Assembly: GCF_026745355.1 (NCBI RefSeq)
Contig: NC_079208.1
Coordinates: 59,630,892-59,694,891, forward strand
Length of the DNA: 64,000 nucleotides
Origin: Beta vulgaris subsp. vulgaris
Lineage: Eukaryota > Streptophyta > Magnoliopsida > Caryophyllales > Amaranthaceae
Reading direction: 5' to 3'
Shown here one piece after another: positions 49,907 to 59,461 of this stretch (positions are counted from its first letter, which is position 1; every line of letters begins with the position of its first letter). The notes under the pieces were generated by a model, which had not been told where the DNA came from, did not search any database, and saw nothing but the letters and a program-made list of their open reading frames with translations. The position numbers and the translations under genes are program-made.

Positions 49907-50152
49907 ATTTCCTGTGTTCCAAAAATGTTAGCTATATTTGTTTTTTCACAATTTACGAGATGCAACTTCAAACATCAATATCTTGAGTTATATAGTATAT
50001 GAAAATAAATATAAAAATTATATATTTGGGGACGAATAAGATTCAACATAACTATGGTGTTTCTTATGTATATCAACTAAAAGACAGTAAAAGTTACCAA
50101 GTAAATTGTGCTAACGGTCAAAATGTAGCAATATTTTTGGAACAAAGGAAAT
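49907..50152. mobile_element. Diverged Stowaway-like MITE
   Basis: ATTTCCTGTGTTCCAAAAATGTTAGC at the left roughly complements GTAGCAATATTTTTGGAACAAAGGAAAT at the right. About 245 bp. The ends are well paired but the usual CTCCGT motif is decayed. Confidence 0.6.
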
Positions 50153-50685
50153 ACTCTTTAAGTATTACCTGATAGGCTGATACTCCTGTTTTGAAATAAA
50201 TGATTATTTACGGTTTGTTTTGTTTAGCGTATGAAGTGAAACTATCTTTTCAATAAGATATCTACCGCATTAACTTCCCACTTGCATTACCCTTTGTAAT
50301 TATGCCAAAACCTATTCTGAAAACGTTTTAGAAGGTGTTTGGTATATAAAAATTTGATGTAGGAAACGGATTCAAATAAATGTTTCTACTTATAATTGTT
50401 TGCTATGAAGGTCAAGTAACAAATACAGTCTCTGGAGAGAAACACAATTCCCTCATCTGTTATCCTTATCAAACTAGTGGAAACAGATCATGTTTCCTTC
50501 CTCAATCATAAACCTTGTTTCCATCCCATAAAAATACCAAAAAACTATCAAAGGTAACAATTAATATTTTTATTTCTCCTCCTTATCAAATCTTTTCCAC
50601 TCCGTTTCCATTGATCATACCGAACGCTACATAGTTTGAGATATAGGTTTAAGAATTAATTGTAAAAAAGTAGACCGACTTTCTT

Positions 50686-51275
50686 TTTTTTTTTTGAAAG
50701 AGAAATTTCATTAATTGAAGGCCAAACGGCATCTACAATAGATATTAAAGTAAAACAAGATACAATTAAACAAAACTAAATCAAATTCGTATTCGAAGAA
50801 ACTACAATGAACCAGATCGAACAATACTGCACAGTCCTCTTGTATTTGCTGAATCAAGCAGCTATTGATGAGGAAGTCTATCATTCTGATATAGTTGGGA
50901 AGAACATTCTTGATCGAGTCAAGTTGACCGCATCTGAGATTCCAATACCTTCATGTTGAGTCTCGAACTTCAACGAATGAGAATAATTTCTCATACATAA
51001 AAACAAAAGAACAATACTCACAACTCCCATAGGGGAGAAGGAGATTTCCAAAATAGAAAACTAAAAACCCCATAACAGGGTTTGAGAAAATTTCATAAAG
51101 AGATACTAATTTATTGAACAAAACAAGAAAATAAATTAAAAACTGAAAATAAAAGGGGAAAAGGGGCTTACTATGGATGAAAACATCCATGGCAGCCCCT
51201 AATTGATGAAGAAGGGGTAGGAAAGGCTAGAGTTTGAGAGAGAAAAAAAAAGGAGGAGGCTAGGGGTTTTTTTTT
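50686..51275 (-). mobile_element. Retroposon (LINE- or SINE-type) with poly(A) tail, minus strand
   Basis: A T-run at about 50683-50696 followed by GAAAGAGAAATTTCATTAATT is a typical minus-strand 3' end of a plant non-LTR element. The 'CATTAA...GGCATCTACAATAG' part resembles 49200-49240. The copy appears to begin (minus strand) at a CCCCTAGCCTCCTCC-type leader near 51265. A 79-codon frame at 50951-51190 starts inside it, but has no recognised homology. No clear target-site duplication was found. Confidence 0.55.
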
Positions 51276-51404
51276 TAAGAGTAATAACACCAAGTATAAC
51301 TATTAGATTATGGAAAACTCCTTGAGTTTGGAGTGTATTGTATTAAACAATATATATATTTACAATATTTGAGTCCTAACATTGTTAGGAAACTATACAA
51401 AGTA

Positions 51405-51618
51405 CTTCCTCCGTTCTTTTATTATTGCAACATTTTCCTTATTTAAAAGTTTAATATTAATTGCAACATTACTAAATTTGACTATGTTTTCTCTCCATCT
51501 CTCTCCTTATCACATGAGTTTCTTTTTCATCTCTCTATCTCTCTATCTCTCTATCTCTCTCATCTCCTTAAAAAATGCGCAACCCCTATATATTGCAATT
51601 ATTAAAAAACAGAAGAAG
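51405..51618. mobile_element. Stowaway-like MITE
   Basis: TA + CTTCCTCCGTTCTTTTATTATTG at the left pairs with AATTATTAAAAAACAGAAGAAG + TA at the right. The core contains repeated CTCTCTAT. 214 bp. Confidence 0.85.
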
Positions 51619-52913
51619 TATATCATAAGACAATACTTATATCGTTACTCGTTATGCTACCTCGAACTTTCGCAATCCATGACATTAACGTCGTTGATCT
51701 GTGAATATCTTATGATCTTTGCATGACAATTTATGCATATGTTGTACAAGAAATGCTTGAGCTTAATGCAACGGGAGAGAGAAAGAGACAGATCAATCAA
51801 GTGAACCAAGTAGTAATACCACTATCATTGGATGTTAAGTCAATCATTTATTAATTTTCAATCAAACCACATAGAACATATATGTACAATAAATGACCAA
51901 GATGATCCGAAGGAAAACAAGCACATCAGTTGACACAATATTCACTGCTGACTCCCTAACTAAGATGATGTATGATTTTTTTGATACCAAATGTAGCCCA
52001 CAAAGGCACAAAGCCAGGTAAGCTACTCGAGTCAGACTCGAATGTAGTCGGAGCAAAATTCCGGTGAACCGATGGGTAACTATTTTGTGAGAATATATTT
52101 CACTAATTTTTTTTTGTAGGTATATACCAACTTAAATTTAAGTTTTGTTAAAAGTTAACAAAAACACTATTTCTAGTGAGAAATTAAAGTCAAAATTTCA
52201 GCTTTTAACTTACATTATTCGAAAAAAATAGAAATCTATACATTATTCTCTACTTCTCTTTAACTACTCTAGTAGGAGTATTATATAAATAATCAAAGAA
52301 TACATTATTACATTTCTCCTTAATTGCTAATTATATGGATTATATCACTTAAAATGTACTTTAAATGATGATTACAACCTTTCTATCCAAAAAAAAATGG
52401 CTAAAATTAAAAAGTTATATCATCATTGATCTTAATAAGTTATATATCTCTTCATAAAACAAAAAGAACAAATAGAAAAAGATGAATAATGAAGTTAATA
52501 AGATGGCATAATCATGAATGTGAATGGAAAGAATATTATTAACAGTAGAGCTTTATCTAAACAGAGATCCATGTGATTAAAAGTACATGGCTACCACGAG
52601 GAGAGGAGCACATCAAAGATTTGACCTAGTCCAATGTCTTTTTTCACCCAATCTTTCATTTGGTAGAATTAGGATCCGTGATTATTGAATAATTTGAGTA
52701 CTTAATTATATATTTATCAACAAAACAAGTGGCGGGGTGGAACCAACAATGCAACATACTATTAAATAATTATACTAATTGGCATCTATATAATCTAAAT
52801 GACTAAATCTGCTTTTATATTACCAAACTAGTATTTGGGCCCGGGCGTTTTCCGAGTTATTATTGTGTTTCCGAATTTGATGTGCATTTTTTTTCCATTT
52901 TCATTAAAATATA
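51619..52913. other. Intergenic, nothing recognised
   Basis: AT-rich. A minus-strand frame at 51862-52056 has no homology I recognise. No repeats of note. Confidence 0.5.
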
Positions 52914-53163
52914 CTTCATCCGTTTCTAAATAAGTGCAACATTTGCATAGTGTTTACTATTCACAGTTTAAACTTTAATTAGCTTTGGTGATTTACATTT
53001 TAGGAAAAACATAGTCATGTGAGATCTTGTCTGAATGTGAATTTTTTTAATATCAACTTTTTATAATTTTTACTTATTGATAATTGAAGATATTAATGGT
53101 TAAACTAATGCATTGGCAAACGTGCAAACAAGAAATGTTGCACTTATTTAGAAACGGAGGAAG
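52914..53163. mobile_element. Stowaway-like MITE (subfamily shared with 54860-55117)
   Basis: TA + CTTCATCCGTTTCTAAATAAG at the left pairs with CTTATTTAGAAACGGAGGAAG + TA at the right. TGCAACATTTGCATAGTGTTT is shared closely with the copy at 54860. Confidence 0.9.
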
Positions 53164-53776
53164 TATTAAAGAAAACTCAACATTTAAAATGTACAAATAT
53201 AATAATGTGGACACTAAAAGCATGATTAAAAATGTTGGTTGAGATGATTAAAAGCTAATTTTACTTTTGTTAATTGACATGACTTATGTACACATTGGAC
53301 AATTCTAGTGGAATAGCAGAAGTGTCACGTGACGTATATACATTATCGCGTACATCTTTTAATATATCTGTAAGATGACAACCTCTCCCCTCCAAATATA
53401 TAAAACTTGTTAGATAGTTACATTTCCATCTCTCTCAAACTATGAACACCCACAATAATGGGACCTCACTTTTGTCACTTATCATATCCTTCTCTACTCT
53501 TATCTTGTAACTATTCAACTAATTTTCATTAGGGTGCTATTTTGGATTGTTGCATGTTTTATATTTGGGTTATTGAGAATTGGTAGAAATTAGAATATAC
53601 ATAAAGTGTTGTGATTATTTGGTTTAGTATATGTAATAATCAAGAATCTTAAGGTAATAGGTAAAGTATTTGATATCAATACTAACCATGTATAACATTT
53701 CCATAACATTATAGGTGATTAAAATGAACAAAAGTCTTAATATAACATAAGAAAATCGTTGAAACAAAATCATATA

Positions 53777-54032
53777 CTTCTTTCGTTCTGTTTTAAATGA
53801 AACGTTTGTCTTTTCACGCAACCCAATGAGCTTTTTCAATCATTAATATCGATAGTTGTGCACATGTAAAAAAATATAAATTGTTAAAATTTAATAGTAT
53901 GAATCAAGATGAATCTAACAAGATCTTACTTGACTATGTTTTTCTTTATATAATAACGATAAATTGGAGTCAAAATTAATCAACGAATAGTGTCAATTCA
54001 CCCAATGTTTCATTTAAAACAGAACGAAAAAA
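53777..54032. mobile_element. Stowaway-like MITE
   Basis: CTTCTTTCGTTCTGTTTTAAATG at the left is the complement of CATTTAAAACAGAACGAAAAAAG at the right (about 23 bp). The left side is preceded by TA; the right boundary is uncertain by a few bases. About 255 bp. Confidence 0.85.
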
Positions 54033-54859
54033 GCGATAATCTTTCAATAACATTATTTATCGTCAATCAATGATTGTATTACTATTTAATTACTCTTAAT
54101 TTATTAAAAAAAAATATAGTTTTTAAAATTCATAAATTTCTCAACACAATAAAATATTCATAATCATAACAAATTTTTAACCCGTAAATAACATGAGCCA
54201 CGACTTAGATGATATGCTACGGGCTTGCATATATGAATTAATATTTCTTAGGAAATAGTATTTCCTTTGAAGTTTCATTTCCTACAAAAATGGTAAAAGT
54301 TGTTTGGTTGATCATGGGAAGAAATCTTTCCATAAAAAATTCTACATACCTCAGGGGATAGACCAGGTTATTGGGCGGGTCGGTGCGGGAAAAAAGCAGA
54401 TTGGGTCATGATTGGTCAACTTCTAGATAGGTTATCACATGTTAGGTCAAATCAGGTCGTGTGTCGATAATGGGAGGGTTCATAAACGGTAGAGAAAAAT
54501 AGTCAATCGAGAAAGAAAAAAGTGACTGAATACAAATCTATACATGTAATTCTTTTTCACAATATATTTTTTTTAAAAAAAATTATCGAAATATCTTATT
54601 GGTCCAATAAAGGATTAAAGTCTCATTTCATTAAAGTTCTCTTTAGTAAAATCCTATAAAATTGACCCTAACTTTCTAACCATTAGACTATCTTACACAA
54701 TAATCAGGTCTATTCAAGAGACATAGACAAAAATAATTTCCTCCATTTTATAAAAAATAAAACTTCCTACATTATTATCAACCAAATAACTTCATTGTAT
54801 TTTATTTTCTAAAAAGTTCGACTACATATTTATATCAATCAAACAAACCTTAGTATATA

Positions 54860-55117
54860 CTTCATCCGTTTAGAAATAGTTGCACCATTTGCATAATATT
54901 TACTATTCACATCTTACACTTTAATTATCATTGATGATACATATTTTTGGAAAAACATAGTCACATGAAATTTTGTTAGATTCGTCTCAATGTATATTTT
55001 TTAATATTAACTTTATATAATTTTTACTTATTGATAATTAAAAATATTAACATTTGAAATCATGCATCGACAAGCATGAAAATATGAAACAATACAACTA
55101 TTTTTAAACGGAGGGGG
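54860..55117. mobile_element. Stowaway-like MITE (subfamily shared with 52914-53163)
   Basis: TA + CTTCATCCGTTTAGAAATAG at the left pairs with CTATTTTTAAACGGAGGGGG + TA at the right. Interior blocks such as TTTACTATTCACA, GAAAAACATAGTCA and TTTTACTTATTGATAATT are shared, in the same order and orientation, with 52914-53163. Confidence 0.9.
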
Positions 55118-55129
55118 TAAATTTTTTTC

Positions 55130-55245
55130 CTTTAAATCCATATAAGCCACAAAGTACAAAAAAAAAGAGGGAGATTCGAACTTATAACCTATCGTCTACA
55201 ATACCTCAATCTTAACCACCCGGCTACAACATCTTCAATAGGGGT
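55130..55245 (-). mobile_element. tRNA-derived SINE copy (family 1), minus strand
   Basis: On the minus strand it reads from a degraded A box (TAGCCGGGTGGTTAAG) through a B-box-like GTTCGAATCTCCC to TTTGTACTTTGTGGCTTATATGG. It lies about 245 bp upstream of the glutaredoxin-like start codon, so it may border that promoter. Confidence 0.75.
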
Positions 55246-55489
55246 AGAATATAGATAACCTATGAATATATTCCTCCATATATTGAAGTTCCACCATCAA
55301 TAAAACACACAAAGGGAAAACCAAAAAGCTCTCCCCCATCTCCAAAATCTCCAATTCAACCAACTTAACCACCTTCAAACCTAATTAACCCTTTTCTCCT
55401 CAAAAAATTCCCTCTTCTTTCATTTCATTTCTCCCATTTCACCACATACATGCTCTGAAAATCTGATTCTTTCTCCATTTCCGCCGTCA

Positions 55490-56299
55490 ATGTGGCGTCC
55501 GTGGGCTAAATCTTCTCCTAAATTCTCCGACAACACCACCAACAACACCAACAACAACATCAACAACAACAACAACATTATCATCAACAACAACAACAAC
55601 AACAACAATTTCCGATGTTCATCTTTTAAAGACATCGAAAACCTTTGTGAAGACTATTATACCCCTACAACCTCCATTAAAAAACATCAACCTTCAACTC
55701 TTTTTCACCGTGTTTATACCGTAAACTCTCTCCTCCGTCAATGGCCCAAGCCCACCACCAGATCCAACCCAGCCCAACCCACAACCCAACCCACAACCCA
55801 GCCCAAACAACAATCCCCAGAAACCCGAATCGTGGTTTACTACACAAGCCTTCGAATAGTCCGGCCCACATTCGAAGCTTGTCGGGCCGTAATGTCAATA
55901 CTTCATGGGTTTCAATTAAATATAGATGAGAGAGATTTAGCTATGGATTTGGGTTTTATGTCGGAGCTTCGAGAATTGCTGCGGTTAAAATTATCCGAAA
56001 CACTTACTTTACCTCGAGTTTTTATCGGTGGAAGATATATTGGTGGTGCTGAAGAGGTTAAAAATCTTCATGAAATTGGTGAATTGAAGAAACTTATTTC
56101 TGGGTTTCCTCCTAAAAGAAATGGCACGTGCGACACGTGTGGTGGGTATAGGTTTATATTGTGTGGTGATTGTAATGGTAGTCATAAAATATTCTCGGAA
56201 AAAGTTGGGTTTCGTTCTTGTTTGGTTTGTAATGAGAATGGTTTGATTAGATGCCCTAATTGTTATCAGCCTCCTCTTCTCCGGCCGATTCTAACTTAG
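55490..56299 (+). CDS. Glutaredoxin-like cysteine-rich protein, 269 aa, single exon
   Basis: A plant family of glutaredoxin domain plus C-terminal cysteine-rich tail (Arabidopsis At3g57070/At5g39865 type; relatives of animal GRXCR1). Residues 1-60 are low complexity with long asparagine runs (about 16-40). The glutaredoxin-like fold covers about 112-207: RIVVYYTSLR (113-122), LPRVFIGGRYIGGAEE (174-189) with the cis-proline P175 and the GG motif. The usual CPYC/CxxC active site is replaced by TSLR (119-122), so thiol reductase activity is unlikely; C131 is the only nearby cysteine. Four CxxC pairs at C214/C217, C225/C228, C244/C247 and C255/C258 form two likely zinc knuckles. The start ATG is the first in frame after a CT-rich leader. 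Intact. Confidence 0.93.
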   Translation: MWRPWAKSSPKFSDNTTNNTNNNINNNNNIIINNNNNNNNFRCSSFKDIENLCEDYYTPTTSIKKHQPSTLFHRVYTVNSLLRQWPKPTTRSNPAQPTTQPTTQPKQQSPETRIVVYYTSLRIVRPTFEACRAVMSILHGFQLNIDERDLAMDLGFMSELRELLRLKLSETLTLPRVFIGGRYIGGAEEVKNLHEIGELKKLISGFPPKRNGTCDTCGGYRFILCGDCNGSHKIFSEKVGFRSCLVCNENGLIRCPNCYQPPLLRPILT

Positions 56300-56499
56300 T
56301 TGGTAAACTCTTGTCGAGATGGTATCCGAGACTTGATAAAGTCTTGTCGAGATGGTATCCAAGGCTCGAGATCGAATTTCGGAATTAAAAGAACAGACAG
56401 GTCATTTTTTTTTGGTTTTTTTAGTAATGGGTAATGTTTAGGCCCATTAGGGTCCTAATTAGGTTAAGAAAGATTAGGGCTTTTTTGAGTTTTTTTTTT

Positions 56500-57480
56500 G
56501 TTTTGATTGTTGATTATGTGTAAAGATGATGATGATGATGACATAAATGAGGAAAACATAAAGTAGGTTTTTTTTTGAGAAAGTTTGTTTTTTTGATATA
56601 GTTTGTTTGATGGTTTTTATAGTCATTTAGTATTATATGATTTGATTGAGGAAGGTTTAATTAGGTAAAAAATATTTTAGAGATTTTTTGAGTTTTTTTT
56701 GTTTTGATTGTTAATTGTATGTGTAAAAATGATGATGACATAAATGGGGAAAACAGGAAGTAGCTTTTTTTTTAATATATAATTGTGTTTGATGGTTTTT
56801 ATAGAAATTCAGTTTTATATGATTGTGAATAATATGATTAAGGAAGGTTAGATTAGATGGTTTGATAAATGTAGCATCTTTGGAAGGTTTAATTAGGTAA
56901 CCAAAAAAAAAAAATTTAGTGATTTTTTGAGTTTTTGTTTTGATGGGCTTGTTTTTATTGTCAATTATGTGTAAAGATGATGATGACATAAATGGGAAAA
57001 ACAGAAAGTAGTGCGCTTTTTTGTTTTGGGAGAGAACTTTATTTTATATGATTTGTTTGATGGTTTTTATAGTCATTCAGTTTTACTTCATATGATTGTG
57101 AAGGTTAGATTAGGTGGTTTGATAAATGTAGCATCTTTAGAAGATTAATTAGGTAATAGAAAAATCAAGGATGTCTTGGCCTAGTGGTTAAAATTGAATT
57201 ACTGTGAACGATAGATCACAGGTTTAAATCTCCCCTTCTCTTTTTTTTTACTGTCTTCGTGGCTCATATGGATGAATTAGTACTTTTGTTTTGATGGGCA
57301 TTGTTTTGATTGTTAATAATGTGTGTAGATGATGATGACATAAATGGGGAAAACAGGTAGGGCTCTTTTTTTGACAATACTTTGTTTTGTATACTTTGTT
57401 TGATAGTTTTTATATGATTTGTGAATAATGAAGGTTAGATTAGGTGGTTAGGTAAATGTGGGATCTTTGAAGGTTTAATT
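56500..57480 (+). repeat. Degenerate tandem repeat downstream of the glutaredoxin-like gene
   Basis: GATGATGACATAAATG(A/G)GG and the following AAAACA(G)...GTAG occur at about 56530, 56729, 56978 and 57328. Around them recur TTTGATGGTTTTTATAG, GAAGGTTAGATTAGGTGG, TTTGATAAATGTAGCATCTTT and GGTTTAATTAGGTAA. This gives four head-to-tail copies of a 200-350 bp unit, each differing by indels; the third-to-fourth spacing is enlarged by a SINE insertion. Confidence 0.8.
57160..57285 (+). mobile_element. tRNA-derived SINE copy (family 1) inserted in the tandem repeat
   Basis: AAGGATGTCTTGGCCTAGTGG carries a good A box (TGGCCTAGTGG). The B-box region CACAGGTTTAAATCTCC is partly decayed. It ends in CTGTCTTCGTGGCTCATATGG. 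It interrupts the repeat unit between AATTAGGTAA and TTTTGTTTTGATGGGC, which are much closer together in the preceding unit. Confidence 0.8.
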
Positions 57481-57902
57481 GTATTTGGTGTTATTATTGA
57501 TGGAATTATGTTTGGTTGATAGTTTATGTTTGCACTACTAGTTGTGTGATTGTGTCCATTTGGAAAAATAGTACTATGCTTGAGGGAAGAATTGTCATTT
57601 TCAGAAGCACGAGTTGTTTGAAAAATGAATCATGTTGTGTGTTTTGTACTACTACTACATGCATAAAAGTGATGTCTTGATGATATCTTGACCTTTGTGG
57701 GTGGTCATTATTCAACTAGTTGCCTCTTTAGGTCATGTAATTGTTCGTTTCGTTCGAAAATAATTGTCACATTGTCCTTGCCTCTTAGGCTCTATCCTTT
57801 CAAGGAGATATAACATGTTTTTGTTTTAGGAAAGGATTCTTTGCGGAAAAAAATTCATAAATGAGGGGTCTGTTCATAAATCCACCCTTAACAAAGGATT
57901 TA

Positions 57903-58248
57903 CGACCCGTTTGGTAGTTGGTCATAAATGGTGGTAATGGGAATGAATTTGTGTGTAAATTTGTGAAAAATATCATTGTCCATTATCATGGTAATGCTAA
58001 TTTATCCTAAAGTGTCCACTTTTCTTCTTGAATTTTTATTCCCATCCAATACCACCTTGTAGGGTGGTAATGAGTGGTAATGAAAATTGCTTCCCTTTGG
58101 AGACAAAAACACAAGTTTAAGGCTGAGATTGCTTGTCCATGGAGAAAAAATGCCTCCCCATGGAGATTTTAAGGGCACTTCCCTAATAAAATTACACTTA
58201 AAATTCATTCCCATTACCGCAATTTATTAACGACTACCAAACGGGCCG
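57903..58248. mobile_element. Tourist/PIF-Harbinger-like MITE with ~48-bp inverted ends
   Basis: CGACCCGTTTGGTAGTTGG at the left and CGACTACCAAACGGGCCG at the right are inverted ends, and pairing continues through GGTAATGGGAATGAATTT / AAATTCATTCCCATTACC. The target TTA is duplicated (57900-57902 and 58249-58251). 346 bp, non-coding. Confidence 0.85.
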
Positions 58249-58251
58249 TTA

Positions 58252-58703
58252 TTGTAATGAAGTACCCTTAACTCTCTAATCACGTACTTGAAACCACTCT
58301 TTTCTCCCTTTATAATGCTAATTAGCCCATGATGTAACCCAAATCTCATTACTTTAAACCTTCCTCAACCCCCTCAATATAATGATCTACCCCCATTTAC
58401 TCACCCTCTCGGCTCTCAACCACTTCCAAATTCGACCATCAACCTTATCAACACACAACCTTCGACAACCATCATGGCACTGATTCCTGGAGGGAGTCAA
58501 AACCCGAAGCCCGAAGGTGGTTGTTGGGGCAGGGTTATCGGAGTGGAAAAAGAAACAAGTTTGGAGTAGAGATCGAGATCAGGGTTAAGAAAGGAAGGTG
58601 GATTTTAGGCTCTTTAATCAATTAAGGGGTTTCAGGAGTGGTCAAGTGTAAATGGAAGTTACTAAGGGGTGAAAATTTGGCTTTGTGTATGTAATTAGAC
58701 TAA
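58252..58703. other. Intergenic, nothing recognised
   Basis: No gene or repeat was identified. Some GA-rich sequence occurs near 58540-58610. Confidence 0.45.
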
Positions 58704-59079
58704 GGCTCTGTTTGTGACTTAAATGATAAGGTGCTACAATTTTAAGTCACCTTATATGATTAGTGGTGTTTGGTGGAGGAACTTAAATAAAATTTAAGTC
58801 CAAAATTTGACTGAAATTGAGTTGGAGTAAAATATAGCTTCTGAGATCAGGTGCTGAAATTTTTTTATTATTATTATTTTCTTGTTATCTTTTTAAGCCT
58901 AAAAATATATATATATTTTTTTGTTTTTCATTCTAAAAAGATATTTCAGCTACCGTCATAAATAATATCACCAAACAGGTTATACAATCAACTAGCTTAT
59001 CAGTTTCAGCACCTTCACAGTTTCAGCTGCTACCTAATCAGTTTCAGCCACATTTCAGTCAGTTTTGCCAAACATAGCC
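58704..59079. mobile_element. Tourist-like MITE
   Basis: GGCTCTGTTTGTG at the left and CCAAACATAGCC at the right are short inverted ends flanked by TAA (58701-58703 and 59080-59082). The right interior repeats TTTCAGC / CAGTTTCAG several times. Confidence 0.65.
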
Positions 59080-59279
59080 TAAGAGGTGTATGTTATCAGG
59101 TTATGCAAACCCCTCATCAAGGTCTAAGGAGTTGTGTCTTTTTCTAACAAATCTAGTACTCAACCACTATCTTTTCTGAAGAAATGTGTAAATTTTTCTT
59201 CCAGATGTAAATAGTATTTAACCACCACATTTGAATGGAAGTCATTATATACAAAGGGAATTGTTAGTTGTTTATATTA

Positions 59280-59461
59280 TCCCTCCTATCATATTCTACA
59301 AGCTTTTACAAATTTATTATGTCACAAAAGTGTTTCATTATGGTTCCAAGTTATAGGGTGATATATAAGCAAGTTAAAAGTTACCATACTAATTTTATGA
59401 AAGTAATTCGAGGATATATTAAACTAGAAATGAGGCGTCTTTTTAGAAATGGAGGGAGTAT
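59280..59461. mobile_element. Possible diverged Stowaway-like MITE
   Basis: TATCCCTCCTATCATATTCTA at the left and TTTTTAGAAATGGAGGGAGTA at the right resemble the 'CTCCCTCC' inverted ends of Stowaway-like elements, but pairing is imperfect. A 134-codon plus-strand frame (59268-59672) overlaps it and looks non-coding. Confidence 0.45.

Noticed and set aside
57740..57780. Stowaway-like end near TTCGTTTCGTTCGAAAATAA
   Set aside because: Only one end; possibly a truncated copy, but too short to call.
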